DNA of 64,000 bases, from positions 33,722,183 to 33,786,182 of the forward strand of contig CM059560.1 in assembly GCA_030386875.1 (NCBI GenBank), written 5' to 3'. Below, piece by piece: positions 31,050 to 42,334 of the stretch. Position 1 is the first letter of the stretch. Every line of letters begins with the position of its first letter. This DNA comes from Morinoia aosen. Lineage: Eukaryota; Arthropoda; Malacostraca; Amphipoda; Talitridae. Made by a program: the position numbers and the translations under genes. Below the pieces are notes generated by a model. The model made no database searches. It worked only from the letters and a program-made list of their open reading frames with translations, and was not told the DNA's origin.

Positions 31050-34000
31050 TTACAATGTGGCTAATTTTTTTGTGTCTTTTAAAAATTGAGTAAGAACATT
31101 CAGGATTGAGAATTGAATAGACTCTTCAAAGTTGCCTCCTCCTAATATGTTTTTTAAAGTTAGGGGCACCCGTATAGAGTTGAGGAAGATTTTAAGGGTG
31201 CGACGAGCAGAGTTGTAGTTTGGGCAGTGCAGAAGAAAGTGTTCGATTGTTTCTGCACTTCCACACTCACAGTTTGGGTGGTCAGACAATCCAAAGCGGC
31301 ACAGGTGTGCAGCAAGTCTTGCATGACCAAGTCTAAGCCGGGTTGTTGAGGTCTCAACCATGTGATTGGGATGAGAAGCCCACGGCCACTCACCTATTGA
31401 GTTTTTGATTGCAGCTAAAAATCTGCCCTTTCCCTGTTGGACCGCTGTGCACCAGGTTTCCCTCCACTCTTCAGTTACAAATTTTTGTAGGTGAGTCTGG
31501 ATGTCCTCAGTGAGGAGAGGAGATAATGTGCGGTACTGCAGATTGTGTGCCGCTTTTGCAAGGTTGTCAGCTGCTTCATTTCCAGCAATTCCCCTGTGTG
31601 CTGGAATATACTAGAGTTTTACTTCATGTTTTTTGTTCAAGGATGTTAGGGTTTGCTGGATATTGTATACCATTGTGATATATTTCTTTGGTTTAATTGA
31701 TTGGATAAGTTGTATGGATGACAAGGAGTCAGAGAAGATGACATACCCTTCCCCATCTTGTAGATTATATTGTGCCCATCTCAAAGCCTCTCGAATTCCA
31801 AAGAGCTCGGCTCCAAATGAGGAGACAAACGGAGAGAGTTTCCAGTTTATTGCTACATTTTTTATGGGATTACCAGTGCGGCTGTTGTGGAGGATGTAGG
31901 GTTTCCAAAATGAGAGCCATCTGTGTAAGCATGCAAATGTGAAGTATATTGAATCTGGACAAGGTCATGGAAAAGTTGGATGATAGTTACTGAAGGAAGT
32001 TTTGATGAGTCTTGGCAGAAGTTTGAAACCAACATGTTACTTGTTTTTACAAGGGGGGAGAATGGAGAATGCAGGGTTGTAACCATTGGGCGAGGAAAGG
32101 GTTGCTGATACTTTCCGAAGGTTTTGACAGCAAGTGCAAGGAAAGAAGAGGTCTTCCCCAAGAGTCTGGTCTGGGGTGTGTTTGAAAGTTTCAGGAATTC
32201 TAAGGGTATAATTAATCAGCAGGCGAGTTCTGAGTAGAGAGAGGGGGGGGGGGATATTTGCTTCTATTTCTAAAGAGTTTATAGGAGTAGTTTTGAGGCA
32301 GCCCAGCGCAATTCGAAGCGAGTTGTTCTGTATAATATTTAGTTTTTGCAGCAAATATTTTGGGGCTGTAGAATATAAAGGAGCTGCGTAGTCTAGGCGA
32401 CTACAAATAAGTGTACGATATAATTTGAGCAATAAGGATCGGTCAGTACCCCAATGGTGATGAGAAATGGCTTTTATGAGATTTGTGAGTGGGATGCAAC
32501 GTGTTTTGAGAGAAGCAATATGTGAGGACCAATTTAATTTAGGAGCGTCTAGAGTAACTCCCAAGTATTGATGTTGCGTTACAAAGTCTATGGTTGTTCC
32601 TGCAATCATTATTGTAGGGGGAGTGGCTCGAGATTGAGTGAAGAGCATACATTTTGTTTTTCCAAGATTCAGTGAAAGACCCCATTTTGAAGCCCAGTTG
32701 TTGAAAGATGTTAGTGCTCCTTGGATTCTCTGCGCAGCTGTGGCTAGGTTTTGGTGAGAATTGAAGTAAATGATGTCGTCTGCATATTCTGCCGTCTGTA
32801 CTGTTGAAGTTGAGGGCAGGTCGCTTAACATTACGTTGAAAAGCAGGGGAGATAGGACTGCTCCTTGAGGGACACCAGTCCTCATTTTCCTCTCAGCTGA
32901 CCGTTCTCCTTCAAAGAAAACCTGGAAGCTGCGATCTTTCAAGTACTCTCTGATCCATCGGAGAAGCTTACCGTGCACACCCAATCTTGAGAGTTTATAT
33001 AAAAGGCCTGTGTGCCAAACGCGGTCAAAGGCTTGTGAAAGGTCGCAAAAAGCTACTATTAAGTGATGTTTGTTTATCTGTGCCTCTCTAATTGCAGATT
33101 CCAACCTTGTCACCTGGTCCACTGCAGACAGCCTCTGTCGGAATCCCCCCCTGCTGTAATCTTAATGCATTTGTATCTTCAAGAAAATAGTTCAGTCTGT
33201 TTTTTATTACTGCTTCCATTAGCTTCCCAATGCAAGATAGCAGAGAGATAGGACGATAAGAGGACACATTTGAGGGAGGTTTTGAAGGTTTTGGGATGGG
33301 CAGAAGAAGGGCTTTCTTCCATGATTGTGGGATGTCTCCGGTGTTGAAGCTCTGATTATAAATGTCTAGTAACCATTCTTTATAGGATGAAGGCAAGTGT
33401 TTAATGTGTTGGTTACTGACTCTGTCTATTCCAGGAGAAGTATTATTTAAAGTAGAGATGACTCTATCAAGTTCATGTATTGCAATTTCAGAATTGTACC
33501 ATATCAAGTTATCATTTAGTAGTGCAATAGAGAGAGGTAACAGAATAAAAGTGGGATAGGGTTGAGGAGCTGATGCTGAAAAAATATTTTCGAAATGAGA
33601 GGCTAGAAGGTTGGCTTTTTCTGGGGAATCTGACACTATGTTGGTAGGCGTAACAAAAGGTTGGGTTTTACGAGGAGAGGATCTCAAGTTGTGAATTTTT
33701 TTCCAAAGTATAGAAGGAGGGGTGTCTGAGGTAATGGAGTTGCAAAACTTAGTCCATGAGGAACGTTTAGCTTCCTTGATGTTCCACTTTAGTTGAGCTT
33801 CGGCACGTTTGAAGGCTATGAGATTTATTTGAGTTGGTTGTTTTATGAAGAGTTTCTTAGCTTTATTCCTATTCTCCAAGGCTGTTTTACAATTTTGGTT
33901 CCACCAGGTTTTACTAAAACGAGGGTTGACAGTTTCTTTGGTCTGGGGAAAGGTTCCTGAGGAGGCCGCTATAATGCGGTGTGTCAGTTCTGAGTTACTA

Positions 34001-34806
34001 TTAGTGACATCTTCTACCATGTCACTCTCCCTCCTTGGTAAGGATCTCACCCATCCAACCCAGGAGCCCTGGTCAAATTTCCATCTTGGTAAGGTGCAAT
34101 GTTGGACCAGTTGAGGGGTTAATGGAAGAGTTGTAGTTATTGCATAATGGTCACTGGTGAGGTCTGGGCCAGAGCAAACAAAGGCACTTGGTAGGAGATT
34201 TGTAGAAGAGAAGGAAAGATCCAGAGTGGAGTGTTGGTTATGGTAAGTATTGTAGTAAGTAGGGAGAGATGGGGGAGTGAGTAGGGCAACATTTGGGTGT
34301 TGGAGAAGGAACAGTTCTATGTTTTTCCCAGTACTATTTGCATTGCAGTTATTGGGCTCCCACAATGTGCTATGGGCATTGAAGTCACCCAGAATTATGA
34401 AGCTGTTTCCCAAGGAAGTGAAGTAGTGATTAATTTCCTGGAGGGTGATAGAACAATTTGGATTATAGACATTAAGGATTACAAGGGAGCGTGACTGATT
34501 TAGCGATATGGATAGAGCTTGGACCTCTAGTTGGCCATTGGGAAAATGAACCAAGTTGAAAGGCAGATAAGGAATGTCATTACGTACTAATATTGCTAAT
34601 CCCCCTCCTTGCTGTCCATTTGGGAGGTGAGAATATATAGGAGTGTAGTTGACAAAAGTTGGCTCAAAATTAACTGATAACCATGTCTCACTTAGACATA
34701 CAACATGGGGATGAGTTGAGTATAAGTGAAGCTTAAAGAGTGAGAGTTTATTTTGTATACTGTGGCAGTTCCATTGAAGAATTTTCAGTTCTTTTTGGGG
34801 AGACAC
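31050..34806 (-). pseudogene. LINE ORF2: endonuclease, reverse transcriptase, RNase H (broken)
   Basis: Starts MSPQKELKILQWNCHS, overlapping the ORF1 end by about 20 bp. The APE-type endonuclease has LQWNCHS, LSETWL, LGDFNAHSTLW and TSDHYAI. The reverse transcriptase has SYRPISLLS, FCDLSQAFDRVW, TGVPQGAVLSPLLFN and YADDIIYF. RNase H has AYTDGS, GAELFGIREAL, FSDSLSS and GIAGNEAADNLAK. The C-terminal motif is CECGSAETIEHFLLHC. Breaks: a frameshift at a 7-G run (plus-strand C run near 33146-33152), another near 32040-32060, one near 31865, and an in-frame stop near 31612. All catalytic residues I checked are still present, so decay is recent. Confidence 0.85.
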
Positions 34807-36603
34807 TTTGTAGGTTTTTTATTCAGTGACTGAGGATGCTGGTTTGGATGGGGCTTCAAGGTTTCATGTCTCCGTCCTAGTACCGGAGATGGTTCTATAG
34901 AAGTAAGCTTGGCTATTTGGTTATTCAAGTACTTGCCTCCGATCACTGGCGAGGGGGAGATGTCATCTTCTAGCCATTGACTGGATAACATGTTAGGTGT
35001 TACAGATGTTGTGGTTAGTTGGGTAGAACTGGATTTGGCTGCAAGATTCCTTTCCGTTGCGTGCTGTTGAACAGATTGATTTTCTTCTAAGTTTATGGTA
35101 TGTTTGTCTTTTGTATTGCCAGTAATGTGGGGATCCAAAGTGTTGATGACTGCATTTGCAATGCTTTTCAATAGTTCTGGATTGGTGGTTGAATTTTGTG
35201 GTTGACAGAAGTTAAGTACTTGGGATAGAAGAGAGACCAACTCTTTTAATGTTGATTGTATTCCTTTTGGAGAGATGGAGTCAGATTCAGTTTGGGTGGC
35301 AACTGATGGTGAAGTTTGTGCGTAGTTTTTGGTGGCCAATTTAGGTAAATTTGGTTTCATCGGCATTGAGGTATGGGTTGGTTGAAAGTCTTTTCTTGCA
35401 GTTTGGGTTGAGGTTTGTTTGACTTCTGCCAAAGCATCTCTATATGAGAGTTTGTGCTGTACTCTGATTTTTTTCAACTGTTTTTGCTTGCTTTACAAAG
35501 GGACAGCCCCCATAGTTTGCAGTATGGGAGCCAGAGCAGTTTGTGCATTTTGGCATGGAGCCTGAAGGGCAATCTTTTACTTGATGTGGGCCTGAACAGG
35601 CTACACATCTAGGTTGGTTTCTACATTGTTGAGCATTATGTCCAAATCTCTGACATTGGTAGCACTGCCATGGTTTTCCTATGTATGGGTTGACTTTGAA
35701 TCTTTGATAGTTTAGATAAATGTACTCTGGGAGAGAGGTAGATTGGAAAATTATTTTTACCATTGTTGTAGGGCCTTGGTTTTTGGGTTTCTGTATTCTT
35801 GTTACTTTTAGGTTTTCATAACCTGCTTCCTCCAGGGCTTCTTCTATTTCTGATTCAAGTGTATCAGTCCCAAAAGGTCCTATGACACCAATGGATTGAG
35901 ACTGGTTGGCAGGCAGGCGACAGCGTATCTGCCAGGGGCCTAAGTCTGATATTTTTAGCAGTGATGATATTATAGGTGCAGCTGTGGAAGACATTATGAG
36001 TACCAAGATGTTTCGTTTAAAGTTTTTGTGGATGTTGGTAATTCCTGCTGTTCCAAAAGGAGAGTTGGCGAGAAGTTTTGAAAGTTGAAATTCATTTGAC
36101 AAGAACTTATTTGCATTGCTATCATTTTCTGTAGGTTCTATGAGAAGTACCGGGGCACCATCAGTGTGTGTTTGCCTGTCAGTTAATTGAGGCTGGTATG
36201 AGGGCATGGTATCATCAAAACTGTTTCCAGTGGTTGTAGCAACAGAATTGTTTGTTTCTAGATGGCAGGTTTGAAAGCCAGCAAAGCTCGGGTCTGAATT
36301 GAGAGATATATTTGATAGAAGTGAAGACTGTGATAAGCTTCTAGGACGCTTAGCACCAGATTGGGCAAGGTCTGAGGTGTCATGTAGGTCTATTTGAGAG
36401 CTCCCATTTTGAGTTTCCACAGCTTCCACTTGCATCTCAGAAGTGGGAGTTCCAGTTCCTTCTTCCCCTGAAGAAACAGCAGGCTGTTTTAGAGATTTGG
36501 TGATTGCAAGGTTTTGCGCTTTGGTAGGTCTTGAATATGGGGCAGGTGCCTTTGAAAAGGCCCCTCCCTTTGTTTTGTGTTTTGCCCGTTTTGGGCTCAC
36601 CAT
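34785..36603 (-). pseudogene. LINE ORF1: RNA-binding protein with three zinc knuckles (one frameshift)
   Basis: The start is placed at MVSPKRAKHKTKGG (36603), the first ATG with a basic head typical of ORF1. A longer frame from 36735 has a hydrophobic extension that is probably 5' UTR. The mid region resembles the gag-like domain before three knuckles: CYQCQRFGHNAQQC, CVACSGPHQVKDC and CTNCSGSHTANYGGC. The main frame ends at 35440, while the expected continuation, KKIRVQHKLSYRDALAEVK, lies in another frame from about 35477 to 34785, so there is a frameshift near 35450-35480. Confidence 0.82.
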
Positions 36604-36807
36604 GAGGCCGGCAGATGCAAGCCAAAGCCTCACAAAAATAATTAAACACCAACTCCGCACAAGCACACAAATATAATCAAGTTGAAAAATATTAATACTT
36701 ATTGGAGTATCCGACGCGCAGAGCAGCTCAAACACTGCCTTCCCGTCTCAAAAACCCGTGCGATAACTCCTTTGAAACCCGTTGAAACTTGAAAATTTTC
36801 AGACCAT

Positions 36808-36814
36808 ATACTGG
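36808..36814. repeat. LINE target-site duplication, right (atactgg)
   Basis: Matches 31006-31012 and marks the LINE 5' junction. Confidence 0.7.
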
Positions 36815-36839
36815 AAGATCCGCAACTTATCACTAAGCG

Positions 36840-36900
36840 AATTCGTCCGCCGGCCGCGATGACGTAGGTGCCAATTGGCCAATGAGGAGCCAAGAAATTG
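36840..36900 (+). promoter_or_regulatory. CRE/CCAAT-type promoter candidate
   Basis: cgatgacgtaggt (a CRE-like site) is followed within 20 bp by ccaattggccaatgag, two CCAAT motifs in opposite and same sense. It lies about 100 bp ahead of the THAP start codon and so could have driven that gene. A similar pairing recurs at 44130-44195. Confidence 0.4.
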
Positions 36901-36982
36901 TGATGTCACGAAAAATCGGCAGGAGACTCAGTTTGAATCTGAAAGCAGCTGTGACAGAGGTGTAACGAAGATTGCTGCAAAA

Positions 36983-37276
36983 ATGGTCCCGTACGTACGC
37001 TTTAAAAAGTGCTTGATGGAAAATTGTGGAAATGATAACCGTCAATGTCCTGATTTGTCGTTTTTCCTATTTCCTGAAGGAAATTACGACGAGTGGATGG
37101 CAGCATGTGGTACTGTAACGTTGAAGATGGATAAGAGATCCAAAAGGCCGGAGAGGGCTTATGTGTGTGCCAGCACTTCTCTCGTTCAGACTATAACTTC
37201 ATTTTGTCTCCATTCAGAAATGCGAGAAAGTTATTTTAATCTTCAGCAGTTCCAAGAAGAGCTGTGCAAGACCAAG
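36983..37276 (+). pseudogene. THAP zinc-finger exon, frameshifted
   Basis: Begins MVPYVRFKKCLMENC (the C-x4-C half of the C2CH finger), then LSFFLFPEG and YDEWMAACG. The expected C-x2-H-F follows AYV but is disturbed: in frame it reads CASTSL, while the +1 frame reads CQHFSRSDYNF and later SSAVPRR, the usual AVP end of THAP domains. So a small deletion lies near 37165-37180 and a stop (taa) at 37237-37239. It ends ccaag|gtaatg. Confidence 0.75.
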
Positions 37277-38434
37277 GTAATGTAAAATTTTTAGTTGTTT
37301 CGTTTATTCCAAGTTAATCCAGTACATCAAAGTTTCACTAATTATGATTTTCCTCATACCCTCGATTTTGAATAATGAATGGCTGTTGGATTGACGTATA
37401 ATAACAGTGTGTTAATCAAGAGTTGAAATTTTATGGGCTTCAAATTTTTATCAAAAATATAATAAGAAATATTGTTGGTAGGCTAGCTTTAGCTGAAATG
37501 AATAAATAATGCAGTAGATAACCCCAAAATTTAATTTGCATTAAGAAAAATGAATGCTATGCTTTTCATGCAAGATTTAGTTGCAAAAGCTATTCTAAAA
37601 GTTATGTTTCAATAAATAAATAAATAAATAAATGCTGATTTAAATTGTCTGAAATTGGCTATAATTTTGTATTGCCAGTAAGGCAGCAACTGCTTGTATT
37701 GTATTAAAATTTAACGCAATCCAAATCTCTCATTAGTAGTTTCTTTGAACAAGTGATGGTTAAACACTTTGAATCATCCTGTGTTTTTTATCCAAGTTCT
37801 TTCAATTTGCTTGCAACTTATAAGATACTGTAAAATAATTTATATATGGCTATTGTGTGAAGTAATCATTGTGATATCATGATTGCACTCAATGAGCATG
37901 AATGATCCATTTCAAATAATTTTGTTTGTTTTTTAAACTTTACAGTTATTTTATCACGGCTCATTGCCTATATTATAATGAAAAGAAACATCATGCAGGC
38001 TTCTTTACTTTAGTAGGAAAATAGTCTCATAACTACTTATTCTGACTTTACACAGCTTTAAAATAAATGATTAGGTTTGAATAAGTCAGCTTTTGATCTT
38101 ATATCTAGTCATGTTCAAAGATGACCTTTAATACTATGAACAGTGATCAGACAGTGTTATTCATAAAGGTGGCCTTGTAGAGTTGGCCACCAAAGATGAC
38201 CATACAAAGTTTACATAGTTTACAAATGGTTCCTCTTGGTTAATTCAAGGTCCAGAAACATGATCAATGGATCTTTCTTAAAAAAAATGTTCAGAGTAGG
38301 CCACATGGAATCTCAATTATTATTACTTCAATTTCAAATAGAAATTTTACTAAAATTGAATGAATAAAAATCTAGTTAAAAGGAATTAAATTTATTGAGA
38401 TCAAAAGCATTCACATTGAGATTGGGGAATTTAC

Positions 38435-38476
<42 letters not shown>

Positions 38477-38750
38477 TGAAATTTCATAAGGATCAGTACA
38501 ACAGTTTACAAGATACAGGGGCTAGAAGCTGGGTAGTGGGTTGATTTACTTGAATAAAAGGTCTAAATTCATGTGATTAATTTTACACTGAAGGGGTGAA
38601 AGGAACCTATTTATTGCATCTCAAAGGCTGTGTTTTGAAAATGGTATGGGTACTCCAGAAGCCAACATACCCCTTAATGACTTTGGTTTGTGGGGATTAA
38701 TATTCAATGGTACTTAGCTCTATGAGTATATTACTCATTCCCTTTTATTT
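37277..38750 (+). other. intron of the P-like gene, AT-rich
   Basis: No coding signal. It contains a TAAA microsatellite (37612-37633) and an AAT microsatellite (38437-38475). Confidence 0.45.
38437..38475 (+). repeat. (AAT)n microsatellite
   Basis: About 13 perfect aat/taa triplets. Confidence 0.95.
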
Positions 38751-39084
38751 TCTCTGTGAAACTATGTTATGGTGGTGGAGCCTTAAAATGACTTATTATC
38801 TCCTGAAGTATTAATAGGCGATGCCATGACGTAGAAGTTCAGAAAAAATTAAAGTTGTTGGAAATATCTTTCATTGTATAGTGTGCTTCAATTTCATGCA
38901 AGATGCCATATCACTGTTCCCAATTTATTCCCTTATTTTTCCATCAGCTGCTGGCACTGAACCTCCTGCTCTTGGTGCTACAAGCCTTGGCACTCCTGGT
39001 GCAAGGCCTGCCCTACTTCTTGCTACAATGCCTGGGCTGCAATGCCTGCCACTCCTAACAAAAATAAGTTTACATTTTAAATGA
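38750..39084 (+). repeat. duplicated exon region, degraded copy
   Basis: Matches about 40000-40240 with a 1239 bp offset. Shared blocks include tggagccttaaa, tcactgttccc/taatttattccc, and the acceptor ccatcag followed by AAGTEPPALGAT (against AAGTVPPALGAT in the second copy). After the acceptor at 38947 it holds only remnants of the PATPGTS repeat and then runs into a stop at 39082. It looks like an older or alternative version of the repeat exon. Confidence 0.72.
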
Positions 39085-39844
39085 AGATTCCCCAATCCAA
39101 TTGAGGAATATTGAAATGAAAGAAAAGAATGTTAACAGTGAGTTTAATCTTTTGAAATTCTTGAAAAAGTCAAGGCCACTTGAAGAAATATTCATCCCAT
39201 GTGAAAATTGAAGCCAATAAGCTTAATTTACACTTATTTAGAGAGTGCATGGCTGTCACTTATGAAGCCTTAGTGTACACAAAGAAAGGGTGGTACATTT
39301 CCAAATACTTATGAGAATGGTATTCACACATGTTTTACAGTGTGTAGCATTTATCCAGGAAATAGATGCTACACAATTCATTATTACACTAAATGAAACA
39401 TATCAAAGAAACTTTTTTGTAGGGAAACAAACTTCAGCATTGAATTGGAAATGATTTCATACATAATACAGGGGTCAAAATGTTACTAGCAATCTTTTTC
39501 CATGTACATTTAGTGTTGAATTAAGAAAGAAAATTGAAATGTTCAAAAATGTTGTTACGAACACCAAAGTTAATTAATTAATATAATCTGAATTACAATC
39601 CTGAGATAACTCAGGAGCTTCATGAATGAGAAATACCTAGTGCAGTGTTTGTGTTGACAGGTTAGTCTTGGTTGGTAAAAATAGGTTTTGTATTCATTTA
39701 AAGATGAGCTCTTTTAGTTTTTGATGAGCTTCCTCTGTACCCCAGTGTTTAATTCCTTATGTACCCTTACAGTGCAGCAGAATTTTAATTTACCAATAGG
39801 CCTTGCCTATTTTACATTATGAAGGATCACTTACATATGATGAT
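39085..39844. other. AT-rich interval inside the P-like gene
   Basis: No motif or repeat of note recognised. Confidence 0.4.
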
Positions 39845-40045
39845 TTCCCAATAAGTGGGATAAAACTTTTGTATCCATTGGAAGTAGTATTCCATGAGAG
39901 AGAATGTCAGGGCCTGAGCTGATGGTGAGGTCGGCTTTCTTTTTTGTTTGTACCTTAATGTTTTCCTTGCATACTATATGCTTCCTTCCACTTCCACTGT
40001 AAAATTATTTTATGGGGTGGAGCCTTAAACCGCCTTCTCTACTAA
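39845..40045 (+). mobile_element. SINE-like retroposon, diverged copy 3
   Basis: Aligns in order with the 27.5 kb SINE: gggata(a/c)aa, tgtatc, ttccatg, gagaatgtcagggcctgagctg and gaggtcggctttctttt, then tggagccttaaac near the 3' end. The middle is shortened. No target duplication found. Much older than the copy at 27494. Confidence 0.55.
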
Positions 40046-40186
40046 TGAGTAAGAATTGAATGACATGAAGTAGAGCTTCTGGAAGGATTAAATTTGTTGA
40101 AAATACCACTCATTTTGTAGTGTGCCTCAATTTCATTTGAGATGCCATAACACTGTTCCTAATTTATTCCCTTATTTCTCCATCAG

Positions 40187-40980
40187 CTGCTGGTACTGTA
40201 CCTCCTGCCCTTGGTGCTACGAGACCTGCCACTCCTGGCACCTCGAGACCTACCACTCCTGGCACCACGAGACCTGCCACTCCTGGCACCTCGAGAGCTG
40301 CCACTCCTGGCACCTCGAGAGCTGCCACTTCTGGTGCTTCATGGGCTGCCACTCCTGGCACTTCAAGGCCTGCCACTCCTGGCACCTCAAGGCCTGCCAC
40401 TCCTGGCAACTCGAGACCTACCACTCCTGGCACCTCGAGAGCTGCCACTCCTGGCAACTCGAGAGCTGCCACTCCTGGTGCTTCATGGGCTGCCACTCCT
40501 GGCACTTCAAGGCCTGCCACTCCTGACGCCTCGAGACCTGCCACTCCTGACGCCTCGAGACCTGCCACTCCTGACGCCTCGAGACCTGCCACTCTTGGCA
40601 CCCCGAGGCCTGCCACTCTTGGCACCTCAAGGCCTGCCACTCCTGGCACCTCGAGGCCTGCCACTCCTGGCACCTCAAGGCCTGCCACTCCTGGCACCTC
40701 AAGGCCTGCCACTCCTGGCACCTCAAGGCCTGCCACTCCTGGCACCTCAAGGCCTGCCACTTCTGGCACCTCAAGGCCTGCCACTCCTGGCACCTCAAGG
40801 CCTGCCACTCCTGGCACCTCAAGGCCTGCCACTTCTGACACCTCAAGGCCTGCCACTCCTGGCACCTCAAAGCCTGCCACTCCTGGCACCTCAAGGCTTG
40901 CCACTCCTGGCATCTCAAGGCCTGCCACCAGTGCTTCCAGCAAACAATGCTGCTCATCTTCGTGGAGGGAAGCGACGCAG
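40187..40980 (+). pseudogene. repeat exon of the P-like gene: about 30 x RPATPGTS
   Basis: Acceptor tttctccatcag at 40186, donor acgcag|gttagt after 40980. In the spliced frame it reads AAGTVPPALGAT, then about 30 tandem octapeptides on the theme RPATPGTS, then SASSKQCCSSSWREATQ. The unit is 24 bp, so all three frames on each strand stay open; the other open frames here (LPLLAPQG, WQALRCQE, EVPGVAGL) are shadows. The real frame is chosen by splice phase. It is proline-, threonine- and serine-rich, mucin-like. Array length is likely variable between individuals. Confidence 0.7.
40213..40930 (+). repeat. 24 bp coding minisatellite, about 30 units
   Basis: The core is cctgccactcctggcacctc within a 24 bp unit. 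A higher-order repeat of six units (144 bp) is visible: ggtgcttcatgggctgcc at 40333 recurs at 40477. Units in the right half are more uniform than in the left. Confidence 0.92.
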
Positions 40981-41758
40981 GTTAGTCGTGTTGAAATAAC
41001 CAGAGTTCGTACTTCATTGAAGTGTCTTTGAATTGTAGCGAGATAGATTTTTCAAGTTACAAGCCAGAATTGGACAGCGTTGATGAGTGCTAGCAGCAAT
41101 AGCTGGAAAGATTGCTGAAAAGTTATCACATACGCATTATTCTAAAACACAGCAGCATTTGTAGAATTCTTTGAGAACTACCTGCTGCCATTTCCATCAG
41201 TGTCAATACCATATTCACTGTCACTCATTTACCTCTCTGATCATTCCACTTCTCGATTTAATACATCTATCATGAAATTATATAATTATCTTTGGGTAAA
41301 AAATAAAATTAAAATGTGATTCTCGTAGCATATTTCTGAACTATACTTTATTTCTTGTGTCCTTGGATTGAATTAATGCAAACATTTAGGTAATGCTTCT
41401 TTGCAGAATGCATCCAATTAGAATGCTTGATTCATTAGAAGAGTGGGCTCGCGGTACCCGCTGACTTTCTTGGGTACTGAACAGGGCTATCCTGTCTCAG
41501 TGGTACTCACTTTATACCGTTCGGTATGTTTGAACTCATTCATAGTTTAATACTAGAATCCTTGGAAGAGAATATTGACCAGAGCTGTGATTCCAATCCA
41601 TGTAGATTAAATGTGGCATATTTTTTAATTAGATGTGTTGTGTTCAAAACCTAAACTTTCAATCACTTTAAAGTTTGATTTATGTGTACAATTAATACTT
41701 TCTTCAAGTAGGGGAAGTAAATATAACATACAATCTAATTTTCGTCAATTTATTTCAG
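40981..41758 (+). other. intron of the P-like gene
   Basis: AT-rich, from gttagt to the acceptor atttcag. No other feature. Confidence 0.45.
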
Positions 41759-42334
41759 AATTCGTGAGGCAAAAGCAGCAGTTCTTTGTTGGAAGACACA
41801 GGTCCTCCAGTGGTACCTTGTAAGCGACAGTTGTTCGCTTCTCCTTCTGGAACAATTGCCCTTGAAAACAGCAGACCAGCTCCCGAGAGAAAACTTAGGA
41901 AAAGGCTCAGGAGAAAATCAAAGGTACTGTACAAGCGGTTGAACACAAATAATTTCCTGAGAAGTGTAAGTGGCAGACTTGGTCCTTATCTCAGTGCATT
42001 TGTCAAGCTCTAATTAAGGGGCAAGAGATCATACACCATGTATCAGAAGTGGCTCGCTGTGAACATTCTTGTAAGCTCATCAAAGACCCACTATCAACTG
42101 ATGAGGAACTTGATACCATTACCCTCACTTTCGACTGTGCGTGCAATGATGAAAAAATTCGAAGTACGTCTTGGTACAAGTGCTAAAAGTGTGTCCATGT
42201 TGAAAATGAAGGTAAAACCCGTCAGTGCTAGAGATAAACTTTGTTTCATTTTAGTGGATGAGATGTCGCTCCGGAAAGTATTATTGAACAACCGAGAGAA
42301 CGATGCCATAGCTGGATTTGAGACTATTTATTGA
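41759..42334 (+). pseudogene. P-type transposase exon: coiled coil and catalytic start, with two stops
   Basis: In one frame from the acceptor: NS-stop-GKSSSSLLEDTGPP, SPSGTIALENSRP, ERKLRKRLRRKSKVLYKRLN (basic coiled coil), LGPYLSAFVKL-stop, KRSYTMYQKWLAVNILVSS, LPLPSLSTVRAMMKKF and DKLCFILVDEMSLRKVLLNN. Stops sit at 41765-41767 (probably a CGA changed to TGA) and 42011-42013. The DEMSL block holds the first catalytic Asp of P/THAP9 transposases. The frame then ends at 42332 after DAIAGFETIY, well short of the later catalytic residues. Confidence 0.75.

Larger units (their letters stand above)
31013..36807 (-). mobile_element. I-clade non-LTR retrotransposon (LINE), nearly full length
   Basis: About 5.8 kb on the minus strand. 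Order: 5' UTR, ORF1 with three zinc knuckles, ORF2 with endonuclease, reverse transcriptase, RNase H and a C-terminal CCHC-like motif, short 3' UTR, then a TAA repeat tail (ttattatt on the + strand at 31013-31037). A TAA tail and a built-in RNase H are hallmarks of the I clade. A 7 bp target duplication is seen. Both ORFs carry frameshifts, several at homopolymers, so this copy is dead. It landed 30-170 bp upstream of the P-like THAP gene. Confidence 0.88.
36875..42334 (+). pseudogene. P-element-like transposase with THAP domain (gene span, broken)
   Basis: Exons recognised: 36983-37276 (THAP), 40187-40980 (repeat-rich linker), 41759-42334 (coiled coil and start of the catalytic part). Splice phases agree if the second half of the THAP exon is read in its +1 frame. 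The end of the exon supplies g and the next exon ct, giving DQ-A-AGTVPPALG. The third exon has ERKLRKRLRRKSKVLYKRLN, LPLPSLSTVRAMMKKFEV, and KLCFILVDEMSLRKVLLNN then DAIAGFE, the P/THAP9 transposase signature. It stops soon after, so the rest of the catalytic domain is lost. There are at least three stops and one frameshift. No P-type 31 bp terminal repeats were found. Confidence 0.78.

Noticed and set aside
36604-36735. N-terminal extension of LINE ORF1 from 36735
   Set aside because: Hydrophobic and unlike ORF1 heads; the basic MVSPKRAKHK start fits better, so the extension is counted as 5' UTR.
40164-40957. Long open frames on both strands over the 24 bp repeat (WQALRCQE, EVPGVAGL, LPLLAPQG types)
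   Set aside because: The unit length is a multiple of three, so all frames stay open. Splice phase selects the RPATPGTS frame; the others are shadows.
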